A stretch of 14,150 bases of DNA from assembly GCA_021777685.1 (NCBI GenBank), contig JAJYDH010000111.1, positions 1-14,150 of the forward strand, written 5' to 3'. The DNA is from Planctomycetota bacterium. GTDB taxonomy: Bacteria > Planctomycetota > Planctomycetia > Isosphaerales > Isosphaeraceae. The notes under the pieces were generated by a model. It did not search any database and was not told the origin of the DNA. It saw nothing but the letters and a program-made list of their open reading frames with translations. Shown in pieces: positions 1 to 7,847 of the stretch (position 1 is its first letter; each line of letters opens with the position of its first letter). Position numbers and translations under genes: made by a program.

Positions 1-243
1 AGGGTTCGACGCCCCGAGTGCCGGACGGAGGAGTGAGCCGGGCCGATGAGAAACCCGACGGAAGCGGGTCGATTCTGACGACCTGGAGCCCCCGGCGCAC
101 CACCACCCCGGAATCCATCATGAGCCAACCGGGTTTGCATCGTCCTCGGTCGGGAGCGGTTCTCCGTCCTTGACCGCCGCCACGCCGACCGCACACCGGC
201 CGTTGACGAACGTCCCGTTTCACGACCCGAGATCCTCGAGGCC
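1..243. other. No convincing gene at left edge
   Basis: This stretch lies downstream of the leftward sulfatase gene. Short open frames exist on both strands. The longest on the plus strand, in the third frame, closes near base 172. Two short minus-strand ATG frames run off the left edge. None has a good ribosome binding site or a product I recognise. It may hold the N-terminal start of a leftward gene or simply be intergenic, and nothing seen here decides between these. Confidence 0.4.
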
Positions 244-274
244 ATCCTCCGATCGGCAGAGCCGATCGGAGGAT
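244..274 (-). terminator. 14-bp perfect hairpin downstream of the sulfatase
   Basis: ATCCTCCGATCGGC (244-257) and its exact reverse complement GCCGATCGGAGGAT (261-274) are separated by a 3-base loop, AGA. The hairpin begins 11 bases after the sulfatase stop codon in the direction of transcription. A run of T does not follow on either strand, so it is not a textbook intrinsic terminator. It could instead stabilise the mRNA 3' end or be a palindromic repeat. The structure is certain; the role is inferred from position. Confidence 0.6.
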
Positions 275-285
275 CGGCCCAGGAG

Positions 286-1941
286 TCACGGTTGCCCCGG
301 CCGGGTCGACCGCAAGTCCGACGACCCGGGCGGCAGGTCCCGGGCGGCCAGCGCGGAAATATCCTCGAGTTGTCGTCTCCAGATCGCCGCCAGTTGGCCG
401 ACCCTGGTCGGGTTATCCCGGGCCAGGTCATGCGTCTCCGACCGGTCGGAGCTGAGGTCATACAGCTCCCACGGGCTCTCCTTGCCCGAGGCGACGATCT
501 TCCAGTCGCCCTGTCGGAGGGCCCGATTCCCCTCATGGAGCCACCAGAGCGATTCGCGTTCGATGACCACGCCCCGGGCGAAGGTCGGCACCAGGCTCTT
601 GCCCGGAGCGGTTGGCACGGGCTTTCCTCCCCAGCTTTCCAGCCGCGAGGCTCCGGTCGCTTCGAGGATCGTCGGGACCAGGTCGATGACGTGCCCGGGG
701 GTGTGGCGGATCTCGCCGCGAGCGGCGATCCCCTTCGGCCAGTGGACGATCAGCGGGGTCGAGATGCCTCCCTCGTGGACCCAGGTCTTGTGCCTGCGGA
801 ACGGGGTGTTCGCCAGGCTGGCCCATCCCGGTCCGATGCTGAGGAACGTCGCCCCGGTCCCGCAATCGGCCGCCGGGTCGTGGCCGTCGCCTCGGACCAT
901 GATCTCGGCGCTCGCGCCATTGTCGGACAGGAAAAAGACGAGCGTGTCATCCCAGGCCCCCATCCCTCGGACCTGGTCGAGAATCCGACCGATCTCGCGA
1001 TCCATCCGGTCGACCATCGCCGCGTGCACGGCCATCTTGCACGCCTGGAATTCGCGAGTGGCCGCGTCGAGATCCTTCCACGGGAGCGGCCGATTCAGCT
1101 CGTTGGGTCCGAGTTTCTTGATCGCGTCGGGGAATGCGTAGGGCGGGCCCAGATCGCGCTCGATGGGCGCCAGGGACGAGCCGCCGATCCCCGACGCCTG
1201 CATCCGCCGCCATCGGTCGTCGCGGAGGGCGTCCCAGCCGGCCAGATACGCACCGCGATGGCGGGCGATATCCTCGGCGGGTGCCTGGACCGGGAAATGG
1301 GGCGCGGTGAAGGCGACATACCCCAGGAATGGCCGGCGGGGATGATGCTCGGCGTGGTCCTTGAGGCACTTGATCGCGTGGTCGGCGATCGCCGTGCTCG
1401 TGTAATAGCCGCTCCCGGCCTCGACCGGGGGGAGCGGCTTGCCGTCCTCGGAGTGCGACCGGGGCGTGAAGTGCCGGTCGTGATCGTCGAGGCTGTACGA
1501 GCGGTCGAACCCGTTCGCCAGCGGCTTGCCGTCGACATGCCACTTGCCCGAGTGATACGAGCGGTAGCCGGCAGGCCGGAGCATCTCGGGCAGGAGCCGG
1601 GCCCACGGCGGGCGCGTCCCCCGGGCGCCGCTCTTGATCCCCGGCAGGATGTCCCGACGCACCTGCTGGGCGTAATAGCCGGTCAGCAGGGCCGCCCTCG
1701 ACGGCCAGCAGCGGGCGGTGTTGTAGAACTGGTCGAATCGGAGGCCAGCCTTCGCCAGCCGGTCGAGATTCGGGGTCGCGATCTCCCCGCCGTAGCATGA
1801 GGCGTCGGAATACCCCATGTCGTCGGCGACGATGATCAGGACATTCGGCCGACCCTCCCCCTCGGCGGCCGGGACCTCGGGGCACGCCGCGATCGACAGG
1901 AGGAGGGCGAAACCGGCGAGTCGGGTGATGATCTGGTTCAT
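286..1941 (-). CDS. Type I sulfatase (arylsulfatase family, formylglycine-dependent)
   Basis: This is an apparently complete 551-residue sulfatase of the alkaline phosphatase fold, hydrolysing sulfate esters, probably on a polysaccharide or glycan. Visible motifs are the metal-binding Asp pair D40-D41 in a VADDMGYSD context, and the CxPSR signature at C78-R82 (CWPSRAALLTG), where Cys is converted to formylglycine by a separate enzyme. Others are GKWH at residues 132-135, H215, the metal-binding D340-N341 in SDNGA, and K385 in the HKTWVHEGG segment. The N-terminus has one Arg, a hydrophobic stretch and IAAC ending at C20, which fits a lipoprotein signal, so the enzyme is probably exported and lipid-anchored. 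The start has no strong Shine-Dalgarno but gives a proper signal peptide. The gene lies 63 bp after the acetylesterase-like gene on the same strand and is likely co-transcribed with it. The family is certain; the substrate cannot be read from the sequence. Confidence 0.93.
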   Translation of the reverse strand: MNQIITRLAGFALLLSIAACPEVPAAEGEGRPNVLIIVADDMGYSDASCYGGEIATPNLDRLAKAGLRFDQFYNTARCWPSRAALLTGYYAQQVRRDILPGIKSGARGTRPPWARLLPEMLRPAGYRSYHSGKWHVDGKPLANGFDRSYSLDDHDRHFTPRSHSEDGKPLPPVEAGSGYYTSTAIADHAIKCLKDHAEHHPRRPFLGYVAFTAPHFPVQAPAEDIARHRGAYLAGWDALRDDRWRRMQASGIGGSSLAPIERDLGPPYAFPDAIKKLGPNELNRPLPWKDLDAATREFQACKMAVHAAMVDRMDREIGRILDQVRGMGAWDDTLVFFLSDNGASAEIMVRGDGHDPAADCGTGATFLSIGPGWASLANTPFRRHKTWVHEGGISTPLIVHWPKGIAARGEIRHTPGHVIDLVPTILEATGASRLESWGGKPVPTAPGKSLVPTFARGVVIERESLWWLHEGNRALRQGDWKIVASGKESPWELYDLSSDRSETHDLARDNPTRVGQLAAIWRRQLEDISALAARDLPPGSSDLRSTRPGQP

Positions 1942-2004
1942 GGGCGATCGAAGCTCGCGGGGATGGAGGGCAAAGATGCATCATGGACGTCGAGAAGATC
2001 GAGG

Positions 2005-4989
2005 TCAACGCCTCGCCGGTAGGATGGGGACCTCGCAGAAGGTCAGCGCCGCGATCCCGTTCTTCCCCCAGAGCAGCCGATCCTGGCTCCAGGAGGCGCC
2101 ATCCAGGTACGTCACCCGCTTCACGTCCGTCGGGGCCACCAACTTGAGGCTGACCCGATGCCCGACGGCCGAGCAGGAGGCGACCAGGCCCCTCCGGCCG
2201 TCGAGGGTGAATTCGCCCGCGAGGGAATCGTCGCACGCGACGGGCTGGTCGAACTCCAGGATGACCTCGTCCCTGGCGTCGTTCGAGAAGCCTGCCCGGA
2301 CGAGGTCGGGCGGTGTGATCGGCCCGTCGAAGTCCTTCCCGTAATTGTCCCGCTCGACCAGCGGGCCGATCAGCCGGGCGAATTCCGAGTAGCCGGCGGC
2401 GGGGAAATGGCAGCCGCCGGGAGGCTTGATGCCGAGCGTCGACATGACGCTCAGGTTCGAGAACTGGGACGGCAGCCGGCGCTGGACCTCGCGGAGCCGA
2501 TTGTCGGAGCCGTCGATCCCCATCGAGCAAGCCCTGGGCCAGATCTGGAACGCGTAATAATGCCGGATGTTGGGATAGTCCTCCTTCCAGGCGGACGCCA
2601 TGTCGATGAAATACTGCCGATAAGTCTCCCAGCCATAACCGCCGGTGGGCCCATCGGCCCCCTGGTCGTTCTCGCCCTGGTGCCAGAAGACGCCCCGGAT
2701 GCCGTGCGTGAGCCCGGCCCGTCGGACTCGCCAGAGGAGCCGGCCGTAGATCGTGTCCACGTCGGTAGGGTCCTCATCATTGCGCTGATGAAGGTCGATC
2801 CGGGTCCCGCCGACTGCTCCGTTGATGATGCAGATCGGGATCTTCCGGGCCTCGACCAGGCGCCTCGCGAGTTCCATCCCCCAGTAGCCGACCTGGGCCT
2901 TGCCCCCCTGGCGATCGCGAACGACCGCGTGTGCCCAGCGGTCCAGGCGGGCGCCCTGGGGATCGCCCGCCATGCTGCCGAAGCTCCGAATCCACTCGCT
3001 CGAGCCGGTCGGATCATCCTTGCCGAAGTCGGTAGCCACGGCGTTCGACTGGCCGTCGATGAGGTAGGCGTCGCCGCAGACGAGGTCCGAGACCGTGTCG
3101 ATCAGGGTCTCGCCGTCACCTGCGATCGACCCGAATTCGACCTTGTAGCGGATCAACCCGGGCTTGAGGCCGACCGAGAACGCGTAGGTCCCGTCGGGCC
3201 GAGGCTTCTGGGTCGAGCGGCCGACCGGCTTTCCGTCGGCGTAGAGCTTCAGATAGACGGCCTCGGCCGCCCCGGCCAGGGAGCCGTTGTAATGGAGCGT
3301 CCCTTCGCCCTCGTCGTCGCGGGCGAAGAACTGGCCGTCGACCGGCTTCTCGTCCTTCCCGGGAACGCGCCTCGCCCAGGCGTCTCGCGAGGGCTCGGCG
3401 ACCCGAATCGTCGTCGACCGTTCGGTCGCCCTGCCGCCGTTGCTCAGGGCGAGCTTGACCGTCAGCTCGCCGCTGTTGTGGGCCCTCTTCAGGACCAGCC
3501 TCCCCGGCGCGACCTGGCGGGTCGCCGCGAGGCCGTCCAGGGTCCAGGCGTAGCTGAGGTCCCCCGCGCCCGCCGCCCGCATGGCTTCGAGATTCTCGAC
3601 CTCCGGCACCACCTCGATCGTCCCGCGACCGTCCCAGGTGGCCGGGGCCCGCAGGGTGAAGGCCGGGTCGGGGATCGCCTCTTCGATCCGGATCGGGATG
3701 TCGCGGGTCTTCACCGAGTCGGGGTAGATCGCCTTGAACCGGAGGGTCGCCGATCGATCTCCGAGCACCCGGCCCGCTTCGAACCGGTAGGAGAACCGAT
3801 CCGTCGCCGTCACGGTCTCCCGGCCGTCCTGGATCACCAGCCAGTAGACTTTCTGGGCGCCCCCGGCCTCGGCGGAGACGGTGGCAACGCGTCCTTCCTT
3901 GATGTCGATGCTCTCCGGCGAGGCCGAGAATCGGTCGCCCGGCCGGACCAGCGGGCCGACCAGCGTTTGCATCGGCCGGAGGTTCTCGTATTGCAGGCGG
4001 ACCCAGGCGGCCGGACGGGCGACGCTCGAGATCCGGACCTCGTCGATGTCGCCGACGAAGTCGTAATCGTGGTACCAGCCGCCGATCCAGAGCCGGGCCG
4101 GACTCTTGATGTTCAGCTCCGGCCTCGCCGAGCCTTCGAGCTTCCCGTTGAGGTAGACCCTGCCGTCCCGACGGTCGTAGGTGTGGACCACGTGGACCCA
4201 CTCTCCGAGGGGCAGGGTGGCCGGCGCGTCCACGTCGGAGAAGTTGCTGTCGATATGAACGTGGGGCGGGCTCCGCAACTGCATGCGGATCTTGCTGCCG
4301 CGACCGCCCGCCTCATTCCCCCAGCCGACGATCGTGGTGTTCGGGACCTCGGCCCGGAACCAGGCTTCCGTGCTGTGGGACGCGGCTCCCGAGGGATAAT
4401 CCGGTATCTTGTCCCCGCCGAAGACTCCCTTGCCTCCCGGGAAATGGCGAGCCCGGCCGATGACGCCCGCGGAGGCCGACGTCCCGGTGTCCCGCGTCGA
4501 GAGCGTGCCGACCTCGTCCCGCGCGGGATCGTCCATGTGCCAGACGCTCAGGTAGCCGTTCGACGCGTTGAACACCGCCCGGCCGTCCGACTCGCTCCTC
4601 GCGGCCGGGTTCCCCCAGCGCAGCCGGATCTCCCGACGCTCGTTGCCCTCGATCGACGGAAGTCGGACCCAGACGCTGGCCTGTCCCCGGGCCGCGTCCC
4701 ACTCCTCGATCTGGTAGGAGAGAGGCTCGCCCCCGGCCGAGGTGAAACGGATGTCCTCGCCGTGCGGCCCGGCCTGGTCGAAGTCGAAGAAGTCTCGATG
4801 CAGCCTCACCAGCGCGGGATAGCCTTCGACCCTCGCGGGCGCCGGGATGTCGGCGCCCTCCGGGGTCGTCAGGAGATACATCGAGCCGGAATGCTTCCAT
4901 CCCGGATCGTCGGCGGTGGCGTGGCCCTGGCTCGCCAGGAGGAGCGAGGCAACGCAGGCCAGGTGCAAGGACAAGGATCTCGATCGCAT
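2005..4989 (-). CDS. Multidomain sialate O-acetylesterase-like protein (DUF2341-LamG-SASA)
   Basis: This is a large exported protein with a Sec signal peptide. A five-codon longer start exists at 5004, but GAGGGG seven bases before the ATG at 4989 favours the shorter form of 994 residues. Numbering below follows the 999-residue form. Residues 35-145 resemble DUF2341. Residues 150-335 form a LamG/concanavalin-like beta domain, with HMDDP, an HVVHTYDRRDGRVYLNG segment and a GDIDEVRIS ending. Residues 355-640 look like beta-sandwich Ig/PKD-type modules. The catalytic SASA-like domain spans about 640-885: nucleophile S653 in DGQSNA, Gly-rich GAVGGTRID (729-737), WHQGEND (774-780) and probable catalytic H866 in GGCHFP. 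The Asp of the usual SGNH DxxH block is replaced by Gly here. A C-terminal beta domain (about 895-999) follows. The likely role is removing acetyl groups from a carbohydrate, with LamG binding the glycan. It sits between the DUF1552 gene and the sulfatase. The domain family is confident; the substrate is unknown. Confidence 0.87.
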   Translation of the reverse strand: MRSRSLSLHLACVASLLLASQGHATADDPGWKHSGSMYLLTTPEGADIPAPARVEGYPALVRLHRDFFDFDQAGPHGEDIRFTSAGGEPLSYQIEEWDAARGQASVWVRLPSIEGNERREIRLRWGNPAARSESDGRAVFNASNGYLSVWHMDDPARDEVGTLSTRDTGTSASAGVIGRARHFPGGKGVFGGDKIPDYPSGAASHSTEAWFRAEVPNTTIVGWGNEAGGRGSKIRMQLRSPPHVHIDSNFSDVDAPATLPLGEWVHVVHTYDRRDGRVYLNGKLEGSARPELNIKSPARLWIGGWYHDYDFVGDIDEVRISSVARPAAWVRLQYENLRPMQTLVGPLVRPGDRFSASPESIDIKEGRVATVSAEAGGAQKVYWLVIQDGRETVTATDRFSYRFEAGRVLGDRSATLRFKAIYPDSVKTRDIPIRIEEAIPDPAFTLRAPATWDGRGTIEVVPEVENLEAMRAAGAGDLSYAWTLDGLAATRQVAPGRLVLKRAHNSGELTVKLALSNGGRATERSTTIRVAEPSRDAWARRVPGKDEKPVDGQFFARDDEGEGTLHYNGSLAGAAEAVYLKLYADGKPVGRSTQKPRPDGTYAFSVGLKPGLIRYKVEFGSIAGDGETLIDTVSDLVCGDAYLIDGQSNAVATDFGKDDPTGSSEWIRSFGSMAGDPQGARLDRWAHAVVRDRQGGKAQVGYWGMELARRLVEARKIPICIINGAVGGTRIDLHQRNDEDPTDVDTIYGRLLWRVRRAGLTHGIRGVFWHQGENDQGADGPTGGYGWETYRQYFIDMASAWKEDYPNIRHYYAFQIWPRACSMGIDGSDNRLREVQRRLPSQFSNLSVMSTLGIKPPGGCHFPAAGYSEFARLIGPLVERDNYGKDFDGPITPPDLVRAGFSNDARDEVILEFDQPVACDDSLAGEFTLDGRRGLVASCSAVGHRVSLKLVAPTDVKRVTYLDGASWSQDRLLWGKNGIAALTFCEVPILPARR

Positions 4990-4996
4990 CGTGGTA

Positions 4997-5002
4997 CCCC
5001 TC
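4997..5002 (-). promoter_or_regulatory. Shine-Dalgarno deciding the acetylesterase start
   Basis: GAGGGG on the minus strand lies seven bases before the ATG at 4989-4987 and overlaps the upstream in-frame ATG at 5004-5002, which has no comparable site in front of it. It therefore supports translation from the downstream Met, giving a signal peptide that begins MRSRSLSLHL. Confidence 0.75.
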
Positions 5003-5066
5003 ATCGGCGACTCGTCTTCACTCCCCGAGGCTCCGTCACCCTCGCCGGTCGGGCCGGAGATGATCC

Positions 5067-6335
5067 TCAGGCTCGCGTCTCGAACCCGGACAACGTCGAG
5101 GAGCCGCCGCCGAACCGATCGGCCTCGATCCCCATCCGTTGGAGCATGCTGACATAGAGGTTGCCGAGCGGCGGGTGGTCGTCCTCGTCGAATGCCAGGT
5201 GCTGGCCGTGCCGGAAGCCGCCAGGGCCAGGATGATCGGCATGTTCTTGACGCTGTGCTTGCCGGCGTCGCCCAGGTTGCTGCCGAAGAACACCATCGTC
5301 CGGTCGAGCAGGCTCTCGCCGTCTTCCTTCGTCGCGCGTAGCTGGCCCAGGAAGTCGCGGAGGGTCTTCATCTTCTCCAGCTCCAGGATCTTGAGCTGGG
5401 CGATCTTGGCGGGGTCCTGGCCGTGGTGCGAGAGGTCGTGATGGCCCTGATTCACGCCGGGGGATCGGCGGGACGTCGCTGGTTCCCAGGAGTTGCAGCG
5501 TGATCAGGCGCGTCGAGTCGGGCTGGAGGGCGAGGTGGCTCTGGTCGAACCAGAGCCGGGTCTTGCCGATGGAGTCGGCACCCTTCTGGATGTTGAGCGG
5601 GGGTCTGGAGTTAACTTTAGGCTTGGGCTTCTTCGACCAGGCGGACGCCTGGGTGAGGCGTTGCTCCAGCTCGCGGACGCTGGTGAAGTATTCGTCGAGC
5701 TTCTCGCGGTCTCCGGCGCCCAGGCCCCGCTCCATCCTCCGGGCCTGGTCGCGGACCGCGTCGAGGACGCTCTGCCCGTCGGCCAGGCGTCGGGCCGGGG
5801 CCTTCACCTCGTCGGGTCGGCCTTCGAGGAAGAGCCTGGCGAACACGCTGGACGGCCAGTCCTCCGTGGGCACGGGGGCGCCGCTCCGGGTCCAGGAGAG
5901 GCCCGACCCCTCGCACGAGAGCGTCAGCGTGGGGAATCGCGTCTGGCCGTGGATGTGATCGGCGGCGAACTGGTCGAGCGAGACGGAGTTCTTGAAGCTC
6001 GCCCGCCGCTCGGGCTGGGGGGCGGCGGTCAGGAAGCTCAGGTTGGAATCGTGGCTGGGGCCGACGTCGGGGTCCGACAGCCCGGAGATCACCGAGAAGT
6101 CATCGCGGAGGTCCCGCAACACGTCCAGGTCTGGCGACATCCGGTATCCCCGGCCCGAGTCCTCCGGGAAGAAGAATTCCGGGTGCATCCCCTGCGGCGT
6201 GTTGATGCAGACCATCCGACGGGGCACCCCGCCGGGAGTGGCCGCGAGGCCGCGCCCGGGGTGAGGCGCGTCGAAGAGCGGCAGGGCCATCGCCTCGCCG
6301 GCTCCTCGGAGGAATGTCCGTCGGTGAACCTTCAT
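5067..6335 (-). pseudogene. DUF1552 protein gene with two compensating frameshifts
   Basis: This is a full-length DUF1552 gene, a planctomycete family of unknown function normally exported by Tat and paired with a DUF1592/DUF1585 cytochrome-like protein. The start has GAGAGGA six bases upstream, and the product begins with a Tat motif (HRRTFLRG). Frame A matches the family from the start to about residue 291 (MVCINTPQGMHPEFFFP, SGLSDPDVGPSHDS, SVSLDQFAA). Near a run of five C (plus-strand G 5459-5463) the family sequence jumps to frame B, which gives VNQGHHDLSHHGQDP, LLDRTMVFFGSNLGD and KHSVKNMPIIL. Near 5215-5230 it returns to frame A (GGFRHGQHLAFDEDDHP, LYVSMLQRMGI). The frame-A ORF stays open throughout, so an automatic caller would report a 422-residue protein whose residues from about 292 to 372 are out-of-frame nonsense. 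The pattern fits one extra base at the first site and one missing base at the second. It could be real decay or a sequencing/assembly error. Confidence 0.85.
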
Positions 6336-6405
6336 GATCCATCCTCTCAGGGACAGGAGGCGGTGCCGGTGGACGGGGACTCGGGACTGCTTGTCTGCCC
6401 GGACT

Positions 6406-6567
6406 TCACTTGTTGCGGAAGAGGTCGCTCCGGACGATCTCGTGGTTCAGCGACCGCAGGCCCTGATCCTTCGCGACGATCGCCTCCAACGCCTCCCGGT
6501 CCGAGCCCCGAGTCGCCCGCCCGGTGGAGTAGGCGATCAGCTTCGAGGCCAGGGAGCGGGCCAGCTG
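6406..6567 (-). pseudogene. C-terminal remnant of a DUF1592/DUF1585-type protein
   Basis: The last 53 or so residues of a minus-strand frame ending at 6406 match the C-terminal DUF1585 segment of the large planctomycete proteins that accompany DUF1552. The readable stretches are QLARSLASKLIAYSTGRA, REALEAIVAK and GLRSLNHEIVRSDLFRNK, including the characteristic ending HEIV-S-LFRNK. The full partner is normally several hundred residues long, with DUF1587, DUF1592, DUF1588 and DUF1585 domains. Everything upstream of about 6567 is missing, and the frame there encodes low-quality Ser/Gly/Arg sequence. The remnant sits 70 bp before the frameshifted DUF1552 gene, exactly where the partner would be expected. 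I infer a deletion that removed nearly the whole gene. The 93-codon open frame extends to a TTG at 6687, but this is not a credible start. Confidence 0.75.
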
Positions 6568-6580
6568 ACCCCCGGGGACC

Positions 6581-6715
6581 TCAGGCGGACCCCTCCCACC
6601 ACCGCTCGAACCGATCGACGATGGGATCGTTGGGGACCTTCGACGCATCTGGTGACCATCCAACCGGCGATTGTCGTCGAGATACAAGCATGCAGGAATC
6701 GCCGGCAGGGTCCAT
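6581..6715 (-). CDS. Possible 44-residue ORF or gene tail, unrecognised
   Basis: A short frame from ATG 6715 to TGA 6581 encodes 44 residues ending SKVPNDPIVDRFERWWEGSA. The C-terminal half looks protein-like (DPIVDRFERWW), unlike the competing frame over the same bases. It ends just before the DUF1585 remnant becomes recognisable, so it may be the end of a different gene brought in by the deletion that truncated that partner. There is no clear ribosome binding site and I recognise no family. It may equally be chance. Confidence 0.2.
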   Translation of the reverse strand: MDPAGDSCMLVSRRQSPVGWSPDASKVPNDPIVDRFERWWEGSA

Positions 6716-6748
6716 TCCGGGGCCGATCCGGTGGCGCGACTCCATCGA

Positions 6749-7837
6749 TCAGGCCAGGCGCACGGTCTGCCCCGTCTCGGCGGAGCGGCGGGCGACGTCC
6801 AGGATCTCGGTGACGATCAGGTTGTTCCGGAGCGATGAGAGGCCCGAAGGTTTGACCTCACCGCGCACCACGGCCGCGAAATAGCCGAGGGAGTCGTTGA
6901 AGGGCGGGGTGAGCGGGGTTGCCGGCCTCGTCTCCTCCGGTTTCCCCGGGAGGCGGACGCGCAGCCCGTCCTGGGCGACCGTCAGGACCTGGCCGATGCG
7001 CCCGTAGATCTCCATGTCCTTCCGGTCGAAGGGCCAGTTCCACGACGCCTGGATGATCGCCTGCGCCCGAGGATATTCCAGGATGATCGTCGCCTCGTCA
7101 TCCACCTTCGGATAGACGTCGGGCTTGAGACGCTGGGTGACGGCGGTCACCGAGGTCGGTCGCGCGTCGTCCATCAGCCAGGTCATCAGATTAGCGCCGT
7201 AGCAGCCGAAATCGAAGAGGGCGCCGGCCCCGTTCCTGGCGGGGTCCGTGAGCCAGTCGAGGAACTCGGGCTGGACCCCGATCTCCTTCGGCCCTCGATG
7301 GCCGTCGTGGATCACGACCTTGCGGATCTCGCCGAGGGCCCCGGCCTCCTTGGCGAGGCCGTAAGCGGCGTGATTGGAGGCGTACCAGGTCGTCTCGTAG
7401 TTCACCAGCACGGGGATCTCGGCCTCGGCCGCCGCCCGCTCGATGGCCCGGGCCTGATCGATGCCGATGGCGAGAGGCTTCTCCATCATCACCGGGAGCT
7501 TCCGGGCGGCGCAGGCGGCGACGACCGCGAGATGGTCGGCGGTGCTGGTGAAGGCGACCACGGCCTGGGGCCTGGCCCGGTCGAGCATCTCTCCGAGCGA
7601 CGCGTGGACCGTTGAGGGATCGAGCCGGGACCTCTTGATGTAACGCTCCGCGACCTCGCGATCGGGCTCGGAGACGCCGACGATCTCGACATCCTTCGAG
7701 TCCCGATAGCGGGAGAGGAAGCCCGACGCATGGCCGTGGACGAGCCCGGCCATGCCGAGCCTGAGCGGCGGCCCTGCCGGGGCCGCGCCGCCCATCGTCG
7801 CGACCGCCAACGACCCGAGGAATTCTCTCCGTCGCAT
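6749..7837 (-). CDS. Tat-exported Gfo/Idh/MocA family oxidoreductase
   Basis: This is a 362-residue NAD(P)-dependent oxidoreductase of the Gfo/Idh/MocA family, typically acting on sugars or their derivatives. An open frame extends 36 codons further upstream. The ATG at 7837 is chosen because GAGGGG lies six bases before it and the product then starts with a Tat signal (MRRREFLGSLAVATMGG). The Rossmann N-domain begins LRLGMAGLVHGHA (residues 25-37), continues through VGVSEPD, and contains the family EKP motif at 119-121 (MMEKPLA). The C-terminal alpha/beta domain includes GALFDFGCYGANLMTWL (205-221), the planctomycete-type version of the substrate-pocket segment. The gene starts 10 nt after the esterase stop, and its Shine-Dalgarno overlaps that stop, so translation is probably coupled. 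Export together with the esterase suggests joint periplasmic processing of a carbohydrate. The exact substrate is unknown. Confidence 0.9.
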   Translation of the reverse strand: MRRREFLGSLAVATMGGAAPAGPPLRLGMAGLVHGHASGFLSRYRDSKDVEIVGVSEPDREVAERYIKRSRLDPSTVHASLGEMLDRARPQAVVAFTSTADHLAVVAACAARKLPVMMEKPLAIGIDQARAIERAAAEAEIPVLVNYETTWYASNHAAYGLAKEAGALGEIRKVVIHDGHRGPKEIGVQPEFLDWLTDPARNGAGALFDFGCYGANLMTWLMDDARPTSVTAVTQRLKPDVYPKVDDEATIILEYPRAQAIIQASWNWPFDRKDMEIYGRIGQVLTVAQDGLRVRLPGKPEETRPATPLTPPFNDSLGYFAAVVRGEVKPSGLSSLRNNLIVTEILDVARRSAETGQTVRLA

Positions 7838-7847
7838 CGCATTCCCC

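Noticed and set aside
292..1800. A 502-codon plus-strand frame opposite the sulfatase
   Set aside because: Same type of antisense shadow. The minus strand has the full sulfatase signature and both metal-binding motifs.
947..2530. A 527-codon minus-strand frame overlapping sulfatase and acetylesterase
   Set aside because: It is out of frame with both real genes and translates to Arg/Pro/Gly-rich sequence without motifs.
2158..5157. A 999-codon open frame on the plus strand opposite the acetylesterase gene, the same length as its frame
   Set aside because: High-GC antisense shadow: composition is dominated by Arg, Gly, Pro, Asp and Val with no recognisable domain. The minus strand carries clear signal peptide, LamG and catalytic motifs. 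The equal length is coincidence.
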